Source: Zygaena filipendulae (taxonomy: Eukaryota; Arthropoda; Insecta; Lepidoptera; Zygaenidae). From it: DNA of 64,000 nucleotides. A program made the position numbers and the translations under genes. Numbering within the stretch: the stretch's first letter is position 1; the number at the start of each line of letters is the position of its first letter. The stretch lies in the NCBI GenBank assembly GCA_907165275.2, contig OU015675.1, forward strand, positions 6,775,501 through 6,839,500, read 5' to 3'. The notes under the pieces were generated by a model. That model was not told the DNA's origin and ran no database searches. It saw only the letters and a list, made by a program, of their open reading frames with translations. Positions 52,376 through 63,046 of this stretch are shown one piece after another.

Positions 52376-55300
52376 CTAATAAAAAGAAATTAAATAAAAT
52401 GTGGACAGAAAGCTATAAAAAATTGGAATAAGCGCAGCTTGTCGTTCCACAAACTGACTAACATTAGCATAAATAGCGAGCCCACATATAATCAAAGCTC
52501 CTGTTGCTACATTAAAAAAAAGAAAATTAGGTATTTTTTGGAGATAATCGGTTCTGTCATTTGTTTTCAAATTCAAATTCAAATATTCTGTCCTCATCTG
52601 GACAGGCTCAAAGACAATGATGATAATTTTAATTGGCCAATGGGCATGTTGACTAATTTTTATTTTTTAGTCCGTCTTGTAGATTATTAAAAAATATTGG
52701 ACACGTATTTTTTCTTTCTTTACGTAATCAAAAAATAACGGCGATATATTGAATTGAAATTTCGCGTGACGTCACTATTCTGACAGTTTGTATGGTGGTT
52801 TTAGCGGTTAGTGACGTCACGAGCACGACCCCTTCACCCAAAACTTTAATGCGCTTTATCTCTGTATATTTTAATTTATTTGAAAAAGCAAAAAATACGT
52901 GTCTATTGTTTTTAACTGACGGACTAATTAAAATTTTGATTTTCAAAAGTAGTCCACATCCCCATTACCAAGAGGTCGGGTATAAGAGTATGAGATCGAA
53001 GAGGATCGTAGCGAGAGTTGTGTTTGACTAATTTAGATCGGTGTCGCGAACCTGCTGCTCGGATATAATTCTTGATTATACTTCGCGCCTCGTCCTCGAG
53101 ATTAGTATTTGATATTGACTTGTAGTAACACCAGGTGACACCACTCTTGCACTCAGTTGAGATCTATAGCATCTTTTTAATTTTTGCGTTGGTATCCCCG
53201 CTCTCAGCCTGCTGTCGTCTTGTTCAACCTCGTCATTGACACTTTAGTGCTCGACCACTCTAGACACATTAATACAAATTAATATCGTTGTGCTATTGTG
53301 TTCATCGCAATGCCGAAACGGAAGAGGACGTGTTAAGAATTAAAGCTCGCCTCTTAACAATGTGCGTAAGTAAGCTCGAACAAAGAATTCGAGACCGTGA
53401 CAAGACTAGTGTCGTAGTGCTTGAAGCGCCTGACCAGCCTCTGCTGCCGGCGCCGCGCCAATATTCGCGCGCTCTAGTCCGCCGCGCGCCACAACAGGTA
53501 CGTTATTCACTATCACCTACCCTATACATAAAATAAATATAAAATAAATTATAGATTGCCCCTGCAACGTCAAAAATTCACATACAATACTTTGTCTTTA
53601 TGTAATATGTACCTACCATACGGTATGTATAAATCTCATCTGTATTGTTATTGTAACTCTACACCACATCTGACGGCTGTTATTATAAATGGTACTGCTT
53701 AAAAGATAAGACCTATATTTGGCCTTACACTTATGTATTGAATCACGTAATATATGTAACGCTGTTGGTTATATTAATGAATAAAATAAAAATAAAATAA
53801 TAACAAAATAGTAAAAAGGTACCTACGGAATACATTCGATTTAGCCATTGGGGCTACTTCCCCGTATCCAAATTATAACGGTTGGCGTTTAATCCATTGG
53901 GGATTACTACCTAACCTAGATAGAATAACATTCGTTATTTCAAAAACAAAATACATATTTTGATTTGCCGGTTGGCGTTCAATCCAATGGGGATTGCTAC
54001 CTAACCTAGATAAGATAACAGTCGTTATCTCAAATCAATTTAATGCTTCGCATACCTATGATTGTGGTACCTACCAACCCATATGAATTCTCAAAAGAAA
54101 GTACACAGATACTGTGGACTGTCTCGATGTGTATCATTTTTCAATGTCACATACAGTAACAAAAACAAATAATTACATTTCTAGGCACACACGTGCTAGA
54201 AAAATCAGACTTGTTACCGGATTCGCTCGATCCCGAGTCAATAGTCCCTAGCGACGCTGATTTTGTCGAGGAGGTGCTTAGCGACCATGCTCCTATGGAC
54301 ATGGCGATGGCCACCTCATTGCACGAACTACCTTGTCGGCTCCAGCATATAGCTACACAAAGGCTCAAAAAAAAAAAAAAGAACTCTTAAGGAGTTGACA
54401 GTGAAATAAGTACCCTGTACCAGCTAATAATCGTCTATACATTGATGTCCCAAAAACCAACCCAGAGATAAAGGTTGCTATTCCAGAAAATGTAGAAAAG
54501 GTTTTGGAAGTAAAACAAAAACAAATGGTGAACGCCATTTCACGCCTAAGCGATATTTCTACCCAAATAAATGCAAAAGAAAAAGAAAAGGTAACGCTTC
54601 AAAAACTTATGGACCTCAGCATAGCGACTCCATTACGAGACGAAATCTTAGAATCATTTAAAAAAAAAAAAAAAAAAAAAAAAGATGTTAAGGAACCTGA
54701 TTAATACTCAAATAGACTCATTTTTATTTGGTGAACGCGTATCGGACACACTTGAATCGATCAAGACAATCAACAAATCAGGAAGCGAACTGAAAGCAGA
54801 TTCTGCTACAAAACCCACAAGCCATCAACTTCAAATAATTTTAACCGCAAGGCTCCAGGTCCAGCGTACAGGTCACCGGCCAAGGCACGAGAAACCGCGA
54901 GCCTGCAGCCCCGCGCGAACCTCCCCTGCCCCCGCGCGCGCGCTCATCGAAGACGTGACCGCGTCAACCCGCGTCGACGGCCGCACCTCCACGCCGCCGC
55001 TGCTGGTGCAGTGAGTACGCTGGCCGATTACACCTCAGACCAAATAAAAACTATCTGAGGATTACACCTGTTTTATAAACAACTTACCGCTCGAATTCCG
55101 GATTACAATATGGCCTATGTTACTCAGGAATGATGTACCATTCTGATGGTGAAAGAATTTTTGAAACCGGTCCAGTAGTTTTTTGAATAAAATCGTAGCA
55201 AACAAACAGACGAAAGATCAAATCTTTCCTCGTGATAATACTAGTATAGATGGTCACTAATAACCAATGATCGGATCACTCTTTTTTTTTTTTGATTAGG

Positions 55301-58300
55301 TAATGGATATAAAATAAACTTTACACATCCTGTACATCAAGAATTACTCTCTCCCATAAATAGTAATCACTCTGATTTCGAAAAGAGACAATTCTATAAA
55401 ACCATAGAAGACTTAAAACATTGGTGCAGTTTCCGAATGCAAACCATGTAAAAATCAATTTTTATAATCCAGTGTATTTCCTACACCGAAGTCGAATGGA
55501 AAAATGCGGTTTATTTTGAATATTAAGAAATTAAACAAATTCATCAAAAAAGATATCCGAATAGCGCTTAAACTTGTAACGCAAGACTGCACGTCATGGC
55601 AATCCCTTGACCTCAAGGATGCTTTTTTTACCAAAATGCACGAATATTCTATGGTTTATTTTTGACGGAAAATTGTATTCAAGTATTCATTGCTCACTAA
55701 GTGTACAAAGGATAATAAACATAATAGTTGTACAGCGCTTTTAAACTTACTAGCTCAACCTTTTACCATTCGGCCTCAACACTATTTTTTCGTTCTCAGC
55801 AAGATAACGAAGCCAATCGTACAACGCTTGCGCTCTGGTGTATGCTGGTATGGTTTTCACTTGGTTTCATTATTAACAAAGAAAAGAGTGTCATTCTACC
55901 CCCTTTCTTTTTTCTCCCGTAAATCGTTTGGGATGATTATTATCAATTCTCTCGGTTTAACCCTAGCCTTACGAAAGAGAAAAGATTGCGCATTAAAACT
56001 TTTTTAGAAAACTTCACAAAGTTGAAAAATTTACAAATTAGAAAGTTAGCAAAAAAAAAAAAAAAAAAGAAGTTGATAACTACAATAAAATAGCGACTGT
56101 ACCTTCCTCTTTATTTTCAGAATTCCATTGATGGCTAAAATCTTTGATAATTCAGCTCATAACATACTGAATGAGAACTACCTATTTCAGAGAAATACAT
56201 TCTCTGCATTCTTTGTGCATTTATGTGTCATTATTTGTTTTAGTTTGTTTATCATATATTAATCATATCGAATTATCGAATTACGTATTGTATATACTTA
56301 TATTAAAACCTTACAAGCACCAGCAAACACACTTTCCGCAGATCTTGAAGGTTGAATGGCAGAGAATGCCACAATGGCATTAAGTCCGCCCTTTATACCA
56401 TATTATGCAAAAAGATTAAATAAATTAATAAATACTCTGACGCCTCAACTACGGGGTGGGGCGCTGCCTGTGAGGGGTTGACGAAGAACGGCCAGTGGTC
56501 AAATACCGAGCGAGCAAAACATAATAATATATTAATTTCTCATGCGCATACAGTGCCGTTACTTCCATACAAGTACCAAAAGCCTGGCTTGCCTAGCTAA
56601 AATACTCACTATAGTATATCAATTACTATATTAAAAATAATATCAATTACTATATTAATAAATACTTAAATAAATATTAGTAAATGAACGTCATAACACT
56701 TAAAAATGCGCGCATTTATTTCTTAAAAATAAAAGTGCATTTTCTGAATGCAAAACATGGGCGCATCACTCAACTAGCTGTGTGTAAGTAGGCACTTAAT
56801 TTCGCAACAGCCATGAGTTACCTACCTCACTCGCACGCGTTAGCTTACAACCTGGGTCTTATCTTCTCTTTCTAATCTGGGAAACTGTACATTGCTGACT
56901 AAGTACTTAATAGTAAGTATCTAATAAACCTCAAACAAAAAACCAAAAACCTGCAGAAGCCCTGCCTGGAACATGAAGTTATCCAAAATCGAATGCAATA
57001 CGTCAGTTTCACAGACGCGTATGTCAGTCGACTGCGATAGGTATCTAACTCCAGAGTTTAGTTCATAGTAAACAAACAGTGAATGATTTATTTTCTTTTC
57101 AAGTTTAATATTTCAAAGTGTTTTAATCATTTGATTTAATATCGCACATTCGTAATACTCTGCAATAGTGGAAATATTTGCTCCTTGTGAGGATCTAACA
57201 TGGGTTCAACTTGTTCAAGTGATTATATCTGATTAAAAAAGCTCACGCCGAATACACGAGTCGATTACCCTGGTTGCAGCAACCTTGTGCGGAACGCGCT
57301 GTTAAGACGGAGTATACCACCACCCTCACTCGGAATAATGTTAGCCTCACTATCGGAAAATATGTCAAGCAGTATGAAGACTGCCTTAAAAAATCGTAGA
57401 ATTTTTTGTCAAATTAACTCCCTCGATGTACCTTCTGCATCGGTTCCACATATAATATATTTTTATGACTCATTTGTACAAGTACAGGGTTACCAGTACG
57501 GAATGTCAAACTCGTGTAGATCCGCCTTAGCCCTAATATTAGGTTCTTTTGCGTCTACCGAATATTTCTTTTTTTAAGGGTGTGGTCCATCTTAGACAGT
57601 TACCCAAGTACACAATCACTTGAGATACAAATTACGTGTTAAATTTCCTTAACAATTGGTACCAAAAACCCAGTACCTTGTTAGCACTAACAACAGCTCA
57701 CAGAAATTCAAATGCAAAAAAAAAAAAAATAATAATAATAATAGTAATAATAATAATAATAATTAATAAAGAAATTAAAAAAAAAAAAAAAAATTACGAG
57801 CCTCAACCGAGCGGCGCGTCAATATCGACACGATACGCAGCACCGCTGGCTGGAGCGGTAATTCTGTTATATTCGCCGAATCCTATAATAGAGCCAGCAC
57901 TAATCAGTCTCCTTTGTCGTTAGCTCACGCAATTATAGAAAATCAGCAAGAACCTGGTGGTTACTTTAAATCGGTGATTCAATTATGTATCTAATTAATT
58001 TCATTCTGAAATAGGTGTCCAATTTACAATGATGATTGTACTTATTCGTGATGTTATATTACACTAAAATCAAAATAGGTAACTGATATAAATATCATAA
58101 TGAATATATTATATCTTAGTTACTAAGTTCATTATTACATTATAGTAAGTATATAATTATATACGATAATATAATATAAGTTCATTAGAGACAGCTCTAA
58201 TGATGTGCATTAGTAAGTTGTGATGTCATTGACTATATTTCCTTAAATACTACCTACTCTCAAAGTCTACAAGTCAATATCAAATACTAATCTCGAGGAC

Positions 58301-60109
58301 GAGGCGCGAAGTATAATTGATGATTAAACGAACTTACCTGTAAGTGAAGTTCTATCACAATTATACGAAGCGCCTCGTCCGAAGAGATTAGTATCCCGCC
58401 CACCCCAACCTAATCGCTTTCTCCCTCAAGTAAATATAGGAAATATATCAATGAAATGTATCTCTAAACTGAATGACGAGGTTGAACAAGACGACAGCAG
58501 GCTGAGAGCGGGGATACCAACGCAAAAATTAAAAAGATGCTATAGATCTCAACTGAGTGCAAGAGTGGTGTCACCTGGTGTTACTACAAGTCAATATCAA
58601 ATACTAATCTCTTCGGACGAGGCGCTTCGTATAATTGTGATAGAACTTCACTTACAGGTAAGTTCGTTTAATCATCAATTAATGTTTAAATTACAAAACG
58701 AGCAGTAACTATTGATTTATAACTCTTAACGTTGTGATACTTTAATTAAATAATAGTGAACAGTGGATACCTTGATTTGTGCTTGCATTACAACCTGATA
58801 ACGCCCACAAGTACAATTAATTAGTATCAGTAATTATGAAATACCTAAGAGAATGACCATAACCCGACATAAATGTCTATTCTGCTACCTATATAATAAT
58901 AATAATAATAATAATCCACTTCACAACACACAGATCTACTTGATCCCACACTAAGCTATAAGCTTGTGTCGTGGATACCAAGCAAACGTGGTATATACTA
59001 CACATATTATTACATATATATTATACTATAGATATATATATACACACCCAGACTGGAAAATGGAACTCTGTGTTCATCACACAAAGTCCACCCCCACCGG
59101 GAATCGAACCCGGAACCTCTTGATTAGCGGGCAGGCATGGTGACCATTGCGCCAATCGGGTCGTCAATAATATAAAAGCGAAAGTTTACTCTCTTACTAA
59201 ACGCCAAATTTCGAAAACCACGTCAAATATGAAGCTGAAATTTGGCAGACAGGTAGTCTAAGTCGAGTAGGTAGATATAAGGATTTCACAGAGTTTTCGC
59301 TGAAACTCCGATACAACGCGGATGAAACTGCGTTGGACAGCAATTATGTCATAAAAATACTTACTTCATTGGGTATATAAGGCAATTCAATATATCGTTT
59401 GACACTGCGAACTTCCTCAGCCGTTTCATTTATGTAGCCCCAACCAGAAACAAAGAGCTTCCCAGTGGATGGATCTTTACTTATGTCATAAGATGGCAGG
59501 CATGTGGGCCGAATGTAATCTATGTAAAAAAAATAAACAAGAAATGTTATACATGTTATGTCTGTCTGTGCTTTAGATTGTGTACAAAGTCCCAACTGAG
59601 CTCACATTTTGCTGCTTACTTTAATATACAAGATGTGGTAAAATTTGTTACAAATATTTACAGGGCTAAAATTATACGTTATAAAAAACAAGATAAGCGA
59701 GAAAATAATTTTATAAGTTTGGTAGATTTTAGTGTATGAGGAAAATAAATTCAATAAAAACATTACAATTACTTTCACAAGGAATACAATATACGTAACT
59801 CACTAATACGTATACGGCACGTAGCCATGACGAAAAACTTTTTGATCAAATGTTATAACTTTAATATATACGTAATACTTGTAAGTTTTCTACTAAGTAT
59901 ATTTGATTTTACCTGCATAATTGGCCATTTCATTTAACTCAATCAGAGCTATATCATTTCGACGGCTTTTATCTGTTGTTTTGTAATTTGGGTGTAGTGT
60001 TGTTTTCTTAATTTCAAAATTAATTGCATTACTTGAGCATTTCGTTGTAGCATTTTGTTTCTGTAACTCTTCGCAAGCGAGGTCGTGTTCTCCGAGGCGG
60101 ACGAATAAT
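52109..60109 (-). CDS. Gene C: clip-domain serine protease, close duplicate of gene A, partial
   Basis: Three exons are visible (60109-59913, 59519-59365, 52375-52109), with the same splice phases as gene A and, for the two internal exons, the same lengths. They code the Asp exon ([27 protein letters not shown]), the IRPTCLP/GWG exon and the Ser exon ([20 protein letters not shown]). Changes from A include VCQER for DCQEH and a different end (ILDDNH). The His exon and clip domains must lie beyond base 64000: homology to the region next to gene A's His exon reappears at 63797-63880. The intron between the last two visible exons is about 7 kb, against 1.8 kb in gene A, because of a DIRS insertion. 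No stop or frameshift is seen, so it may still be functional. Confidence 0.85.
52591..52640 (-). repeat. Isolated end of the CCTGTCCAGATGAGG TIR element
   Basis: cctcatctggacaggctcaa and agacaatgatga are the reverse of 49925-49958, including the outer flank. The neighbouring MITE is also the same as at 49591-49913. Confidence 0.6.
52642..52963 (+). mobile_element. MITE, TGACGTCA family, copy 9
   Basis: gggcatgttgactaattt to tccacatcccc, about 322 bp, with both tgacgtcac palindromes. Lies in the long gene C intron. Confidence 0.8.
53071..53239. repeat. DIRS left inverted terminal repeat
   Basis: From cttgattatacttcgcgcct through gatattgacttgtagtaaca and ttttgcgttggtatcccc to gttcaacctcgtcattga. 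Its reverse complement is found at 58473-58635 with only small differences. Confidence 0.85.
53283..55014 (+). pseudogene. DIRS gag-like gene, broken
   Basis: Pieces: a basic start (MPKRKR, frame-shifted) followed by VLRIKARLL and KLEQRIRDRDK at 53312-53500; an acidic part SDLLPDSLDPESIVP at 54200; KVLEVKQKQMVNAISRLSD and KEKEKVTLQKLMDL at 54500-54650; then SFLFGERVSDTLESI at 54720. A donor-like caacag-gtacgt (53499) and acceptor-like tttctag (54184) bracket a non-coding part holding a 90-bp direct repeat, possibly an intron. The SFLFGE-type block is known from DIRS gag proteins. Confidence 0.6.
55085..55255 (+). mobile_element. CCGCGG retroposon tail nested in the DIRS element
   Basis: aattccggattacaatatgg, cctatgttactcaggaatga and aaatctttcctcgtgataat match the subfamily at 44950-45140. 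It must have inserted after the DIRS element. Confidence 0.7.
55375..56600 (+). pseudogene. DIRS reverse transcriptase and RNase H, broken
   Basis: MRFILNIKKLNKFI, IALKLVTQDC and SLDLKDAFF (55500-55630), FVLSKITKPIVQRLR (55785-55830), LGFIINKEKSV (55863-55895) and KRLRIKTFLENFTKLKN (55975-56030) are DIRS-type reverse transcriptase blocks. The catalytic YxDD region, expected between QRLR and LGFI, is missing. An RNase H piece (GWGA-like, then GQWSNTERAKH-type words with shifts) lies at 56440-56540. An A-run sits at 56048. Confidence 0.75.
56600..57240. other. DIRS interior without recognisable coding
   Basis: AT-rich, with tatcaattactatatta repeated at about 56615 and 56640. Probably later insertions or heavy decay between RNase H and recombinase. 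Confidence 0.4.
57240..57980 (+). pseudogene. DIRS tyrosine recombinase, broken
   Basis: Across several frames: PPPSLGIMLASLSEN (57310), FCQINSLDV and ASVPHIIYF (57405-57470), NSCRSALALILGSF (57508-57550), FFKGVW (57570), LNFLNNWY (57640), LLALTTAHR (57680). After an A/AAT-rich insert come HxxR-like and SYNRASTNQSPLS words (57800-57920). The order matches DIRS/Ngaro-type recombinases. The catalytic residues cannot be followed in one frame. Confidence 0.75.
57717..57795. repeat. A-run and AAT microsatellite inside the recombinase remnant
   Basis: A 13-A run, then (aat)n with interruptions, then another A run of about 14. Confidence 0.8.
58267..58394. repeat. DIRS internal complementary region
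   Basis: 58267-58318 is the reverse complement of the left outer end (caaatactaatctcgaggac, gaggcgcgaagtataa). 58315-58394 is the reverse complement of the right outer end (cttacctgtaagtgaagttc, acgaagcgcctcgtccgaag). The two are fused in the middle, as in a circle junction. Confidence 0.85.
58473..58676. repeat. DIRS right inverted terminal repeat
   Basis: Reverse complement of 53071-53239, plus about 40 extra outer bases (agaacttcacttacaggtaa) that are represented only in the internal complementary region. The tip differs from the left tip (cttcggacgaggcgc against cgaggacgaggcgc). Confidence 0.85.
58894..59165 (-). mobile_element. tRNA-derived SINE, minus copy in gene C intron
   Basis: AAT run, ccacttcacaacacacagat, then B box and A box in reverse ending gcgccaatcgggtcgtc. 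It lies about 75 bp away from where the gene A copy is inserted, so it is an independent insertion. Confidence 0.85.
59365..59519 (-). CDS. Gene C exon with IRPTCLP and GWG blocks
   Basis: Acceptor tttacatag, donor aatgaa-gtaagt. Codes [28 protein letters not shown] and ELPYIPNE. Same length (155) and phases as gene A exon 6. Confidence 0.9.
59520..59912. other. Gene C intron, 392 bp
   Basis: AT-rich; nothing inserted that I recognise. The matching intron in gene A is about 1250 bp. Confidence 0.5.
59913..60109 (-). CDS. Gene C exon with catalytic aspartate
   Basis: Acceptor atatttag, donor gcag-gtaaaa. Codes [14 protein letters not shown], then [17 protein letters not shown]. 197 bases, same as gene A exon 5. 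One glycosylation sequon of gene A (NYT) is lost here (NYA). Confidence 0.9.
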
Positions 60110-60694
60110 CTAAATATTAAAAAAAAACATAAATAATACAACATTCACTTCCACCTAATAACTTCACAAATATTACATTATGATATATCAAACGATTCAT
60201 TTTTCCTGAAATTCTGAAACAGGCGAAACAGCTGTTTTACCTGAGTTAGGATTCCCTCCAAAATCCCAGGATGACAATCCTTTCTAAGCTGATGTGTCCG
60301 TCCCATAAACCTTACCTCCATCTACTAATTATTCTATAGGGCTCTATAGAACCTATATCTATGGTACATACAAACTTTTCACTTCTATTTTAAAGTTTGA
60401 ATTTTAGAACGACATAATATTCTTACCGCCGCACTCAGAGTCGATTTAATGGTTACTTAACGGATTTTAAGTAAGGATTAAAAAAAATTCACTCTCAGAG
60501 ACAGTTAATCCTCCATTAATCCCGTTTAATGATGATTAACTTTAAGTGACGGCTGACCCTTACTTAAGAGTTAATTGGAGATTTTTGACATTTAAAAGTA
60601 AGGTTATGTTTGTTTTTGTTATTAAAATTTCAAAACCAAAGTTGGATTTTTGTAACTTTCAGGGCGTCGATCACGTAACAGTAATTAGAAAAGC

Positions 60695-61256
60695 ATGTCT
60701 GACCTAGAAGATTTTATTGAGTTTACGAATTGCTGGACTTCCAGGTGTTATCGGGTACACATATTAAAATAAGAAGTCCTGGTAGAATATCATAGAAAAG
60801 GATGATTTTCTTTTAAGGTTCAGGCAGTAACAGGCCCGAATTTGGATTTTTTTAAGTTGTAGCTCGATGGCCTGGCGGAACTCATGATAGTTTTATTCAC
60901 TATAGTAGTGCACTGAAACAGCTATCAGGTGTATTGCAAGGTATACTGCTTGGTGAGTGATTATGCAGTAGGTAAATGATGTGCGTTTAACACCATTCTT
61001 GTCCTAATTCAAACAGTCAAGAAAAGTACAATAAAAGCCATATCAATAATCAAAACGAAAAATACTGTTGACAGTTTTTAGTATTTGGAAAAGGAAGTTT
61101 CCATATCTTCAAGTGAGTATGAGTATCAAATTAGACACAGTTGTGGCTGTAATTTGTGTGTGTACTACATTATATAATATCTCATTACCGTTAGATGAAC
61201 TCCTGCTTTATACTGACAATGGTGGTGATTCTGATCATATTATATCCGGTACCTAA
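60695..61256 (+). pseudogene. Harbinger transposase, broken
   Basis: VQAVTGPNLDF (60820), then after a shift VARWPGGTHDSFI (60860-60897), LSGVLQGILLG (60925-60955) and, further on, FSIWKRKFPYLQ and KLDTVVAVICVCTTLYNI (61075-61175). These are the DDE nuclease blocks of PIF/Harbinger transposases: the Asp of THDSF and the GDSGY-type box, here damaged to LLGE-stop. Only the C-terminal half is recognisable, and stops and shifts make it non-functional. Confidence 0.8.
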
Positions 61257-62650
61257 CATAAATGATATACATAAGAAAATCCCAATAGTAATGGTTCTTG
61301 TTCAAACAATCCATAGTTGAGAGATTTTTAGAGATAACTAGTAGGTATAGATAGCTTTTTATGAATAACTAGCTGAGCCCCACGGTTTTACTCCACATGA
61401 GTTTCGGAATCCCCGCAGGACAGATTTTCTTTTAAAATAGTTTTATTTCTCGTCATAACATCAGCTATCTGCCTGAAAGTCCCGTTTAAATCGGTCTAGC
61501 TGTTTCAGTGTTTAGACAGAACAAACAGACAGACGGTTTCACCCGCGGTAATTTCGGAGTTCCCGCGGGAATTCCGGGATAAAAATTACCCTATGTCCTT
61601 CTCTATACCCCTGACAACGTGCATGCCAAATTTCATCCAAATCCGTTCAGCCGTTTTTGCGTGATTGAGTAACAAACATCCAAACATCCATACTTTCACA
61701 TTTATAATATTAGTAGGATTATATTATACTTTCATATGCATTTAGTGAAAAATTGTTAATTTGGAATCACAAACAGACACTTCAATTTTATTTATATGTA
61801 TAAATGTATAGATTAAAAACCATAAAATAATAAAAAAAGAATTGGTTATACTCAGATTTTGTTTGTTATTTGTTTTTTTAAGGTGTAGGTAATAACAATA
61901 TTTGCTAACAGAGTGGTTGCACCTTGGAATGGGCTACCGGAAGAAGTCTTGGCACCTAACAATTATTATTTGAAAACAGATTGGACAAATATTTGAAACA
62001 AAAGATAGAAAAATAGTAATGTACAACTGGATACAGGCACCTATTAGCTGTTTCAACTACCTGCCTGAATTTTAAATAAATAAAATAAAACTAGTTCATT
62101 TAAAATAAATAATTTTAGTATTGTAATTCTCGTTTTTTTTTTAATTCAGCTAGCTCTAGTTTTGCCATCTACAATATCTTAATTTTTTTCTTCCTCCAAC
62201 TCAGCAGCTCTCTCAGCAGCTTGTTTTTAATGTCTCCAACTAAAAAAATACACTGATTAGAAGTACATATTTTAGAATACATATTATAACACACATTAGC
62301 TATGCCCTGCGATTCCACCCGTTTGAGTTTCTGAATTTCTGCAAGAACTCCCAAGTAGCATAATTTACACCTTATAACATCATTTAATTGGCAGAGAAAG
62401 TCCCGTTCAAATAGGTTCAACCGTTTCAGAGATTCACGTGCGGAAATCTCAAAGATCCCGCAGGAATTCCCAGATAAAAAGTACCCTATGTTTTTCTCTG
62501 TACCGGTGAAAATGTGTATGCAAAATTTCATGTTGATCGGTTAAGCCATTAAGGTGTGAAAACGTAACAAATAAACAAACTAAGTTTCACATTTATAATA
62601 AAAGGATTTCAATTACAACTTGGTATTTTGCCCAACCCTGTTGAGTTGTT
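61257..62650. other. Interior of the Harbinger element filled with later insertions
   Basis: Retroposon tails at 61369-61725 (a compound of two copies, ending ttataatattagtaggatt) and 62296-62605. A LINE 3' fragment at about 61895-62090 (ANRVVAPWNGLPEEV, then a short 3' tail with aataaataaaataaaa). Confidence 0.65.
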
Positions 62651-62654
62651 ATTG

Positions 62655-63046
62655 AATGTTACCTTTTCTATAATGCTTATTATGCTTCGGTTGAGGTGGT
62701 GGATTTGATGGTCCACCTCCAGTTTTTAAAAGATAGCTTTGCTTTTACGGGCCATAGCCTTAAGGTTATCCCATGCTGTTTTTAATGTAGTTACATCACG
62801 CTGCAAGTAAAAAAAGTATAATTAGTTCTAGTTATATTAACAAAAAGTGTATACAAGCAATAACTAGAGTACAAGTATATACAAGTAATACAATACCTTG
62901 TATACAAGTGCATTACTATTGAACTCGTCAGTGACTGAAATCCAGGCCATTTTTTCTTTAAAACTGACTTTCCGTCGATCAGTTTTGATTCAATTATCGA
63001 TGTTTAATTAATGTGCAAGTAAAAATTTTTCGTCCAGGGTAAAGTT
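62655..63046 (-). pseudogene. Harbinger Myb/SANT-like DNA-binding protein gene, broken
   Basis: Two exons on minus. 63046-62897 reads NFTLDEKFLLAH, stop, then IKTDRRKVSFKEK, MAWISVTDEFNSNALVYK, donor aag-gtattg. 62800-62655 reads RDVTTLKTAWDNLKAMARK, then after a one-base shift TGGGPSNPPPQPKHNK. A KAW-I--EFNS plus LK--W-NLK-KARK pattern is the Myb/SANT-like domain of Harbinger accessory proteins and zeste-type regulators. Two stops and one shift. Confidence 0.75.

Larger units (their letters stand above)
53071..58676 (+). mobile_element. DIRS-type retrotransposon, degraded, inside a gene C intron
   Basis: A 5.6-kb element with inverted terminal repeats (53071-53239 and 58473-58676) and an internal complementary region (58267-58394) that joins the complements of both outer ends. 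This is the signature of DIRS elements, which integrate as circles through a tyrosine recombinase. In between, in DIRS order, lie remnants of a gag-like gene, reverse transcriptase, RNase H and tyrosine recombinase. Several frameshifts, stops, A-runs and a nested retroposon tail (55085-55255) show it is dead. Gene A lacks it at the same intron. Confidence 0.85.

Noticed and set aside
62169..62531. Minus frame of 120 codons, MKFCIHIFTGTEKNIGY
   Set aside because: The first half is the reverse reading of the retroposon tail core, which gives similar peptides at many copies in the window.
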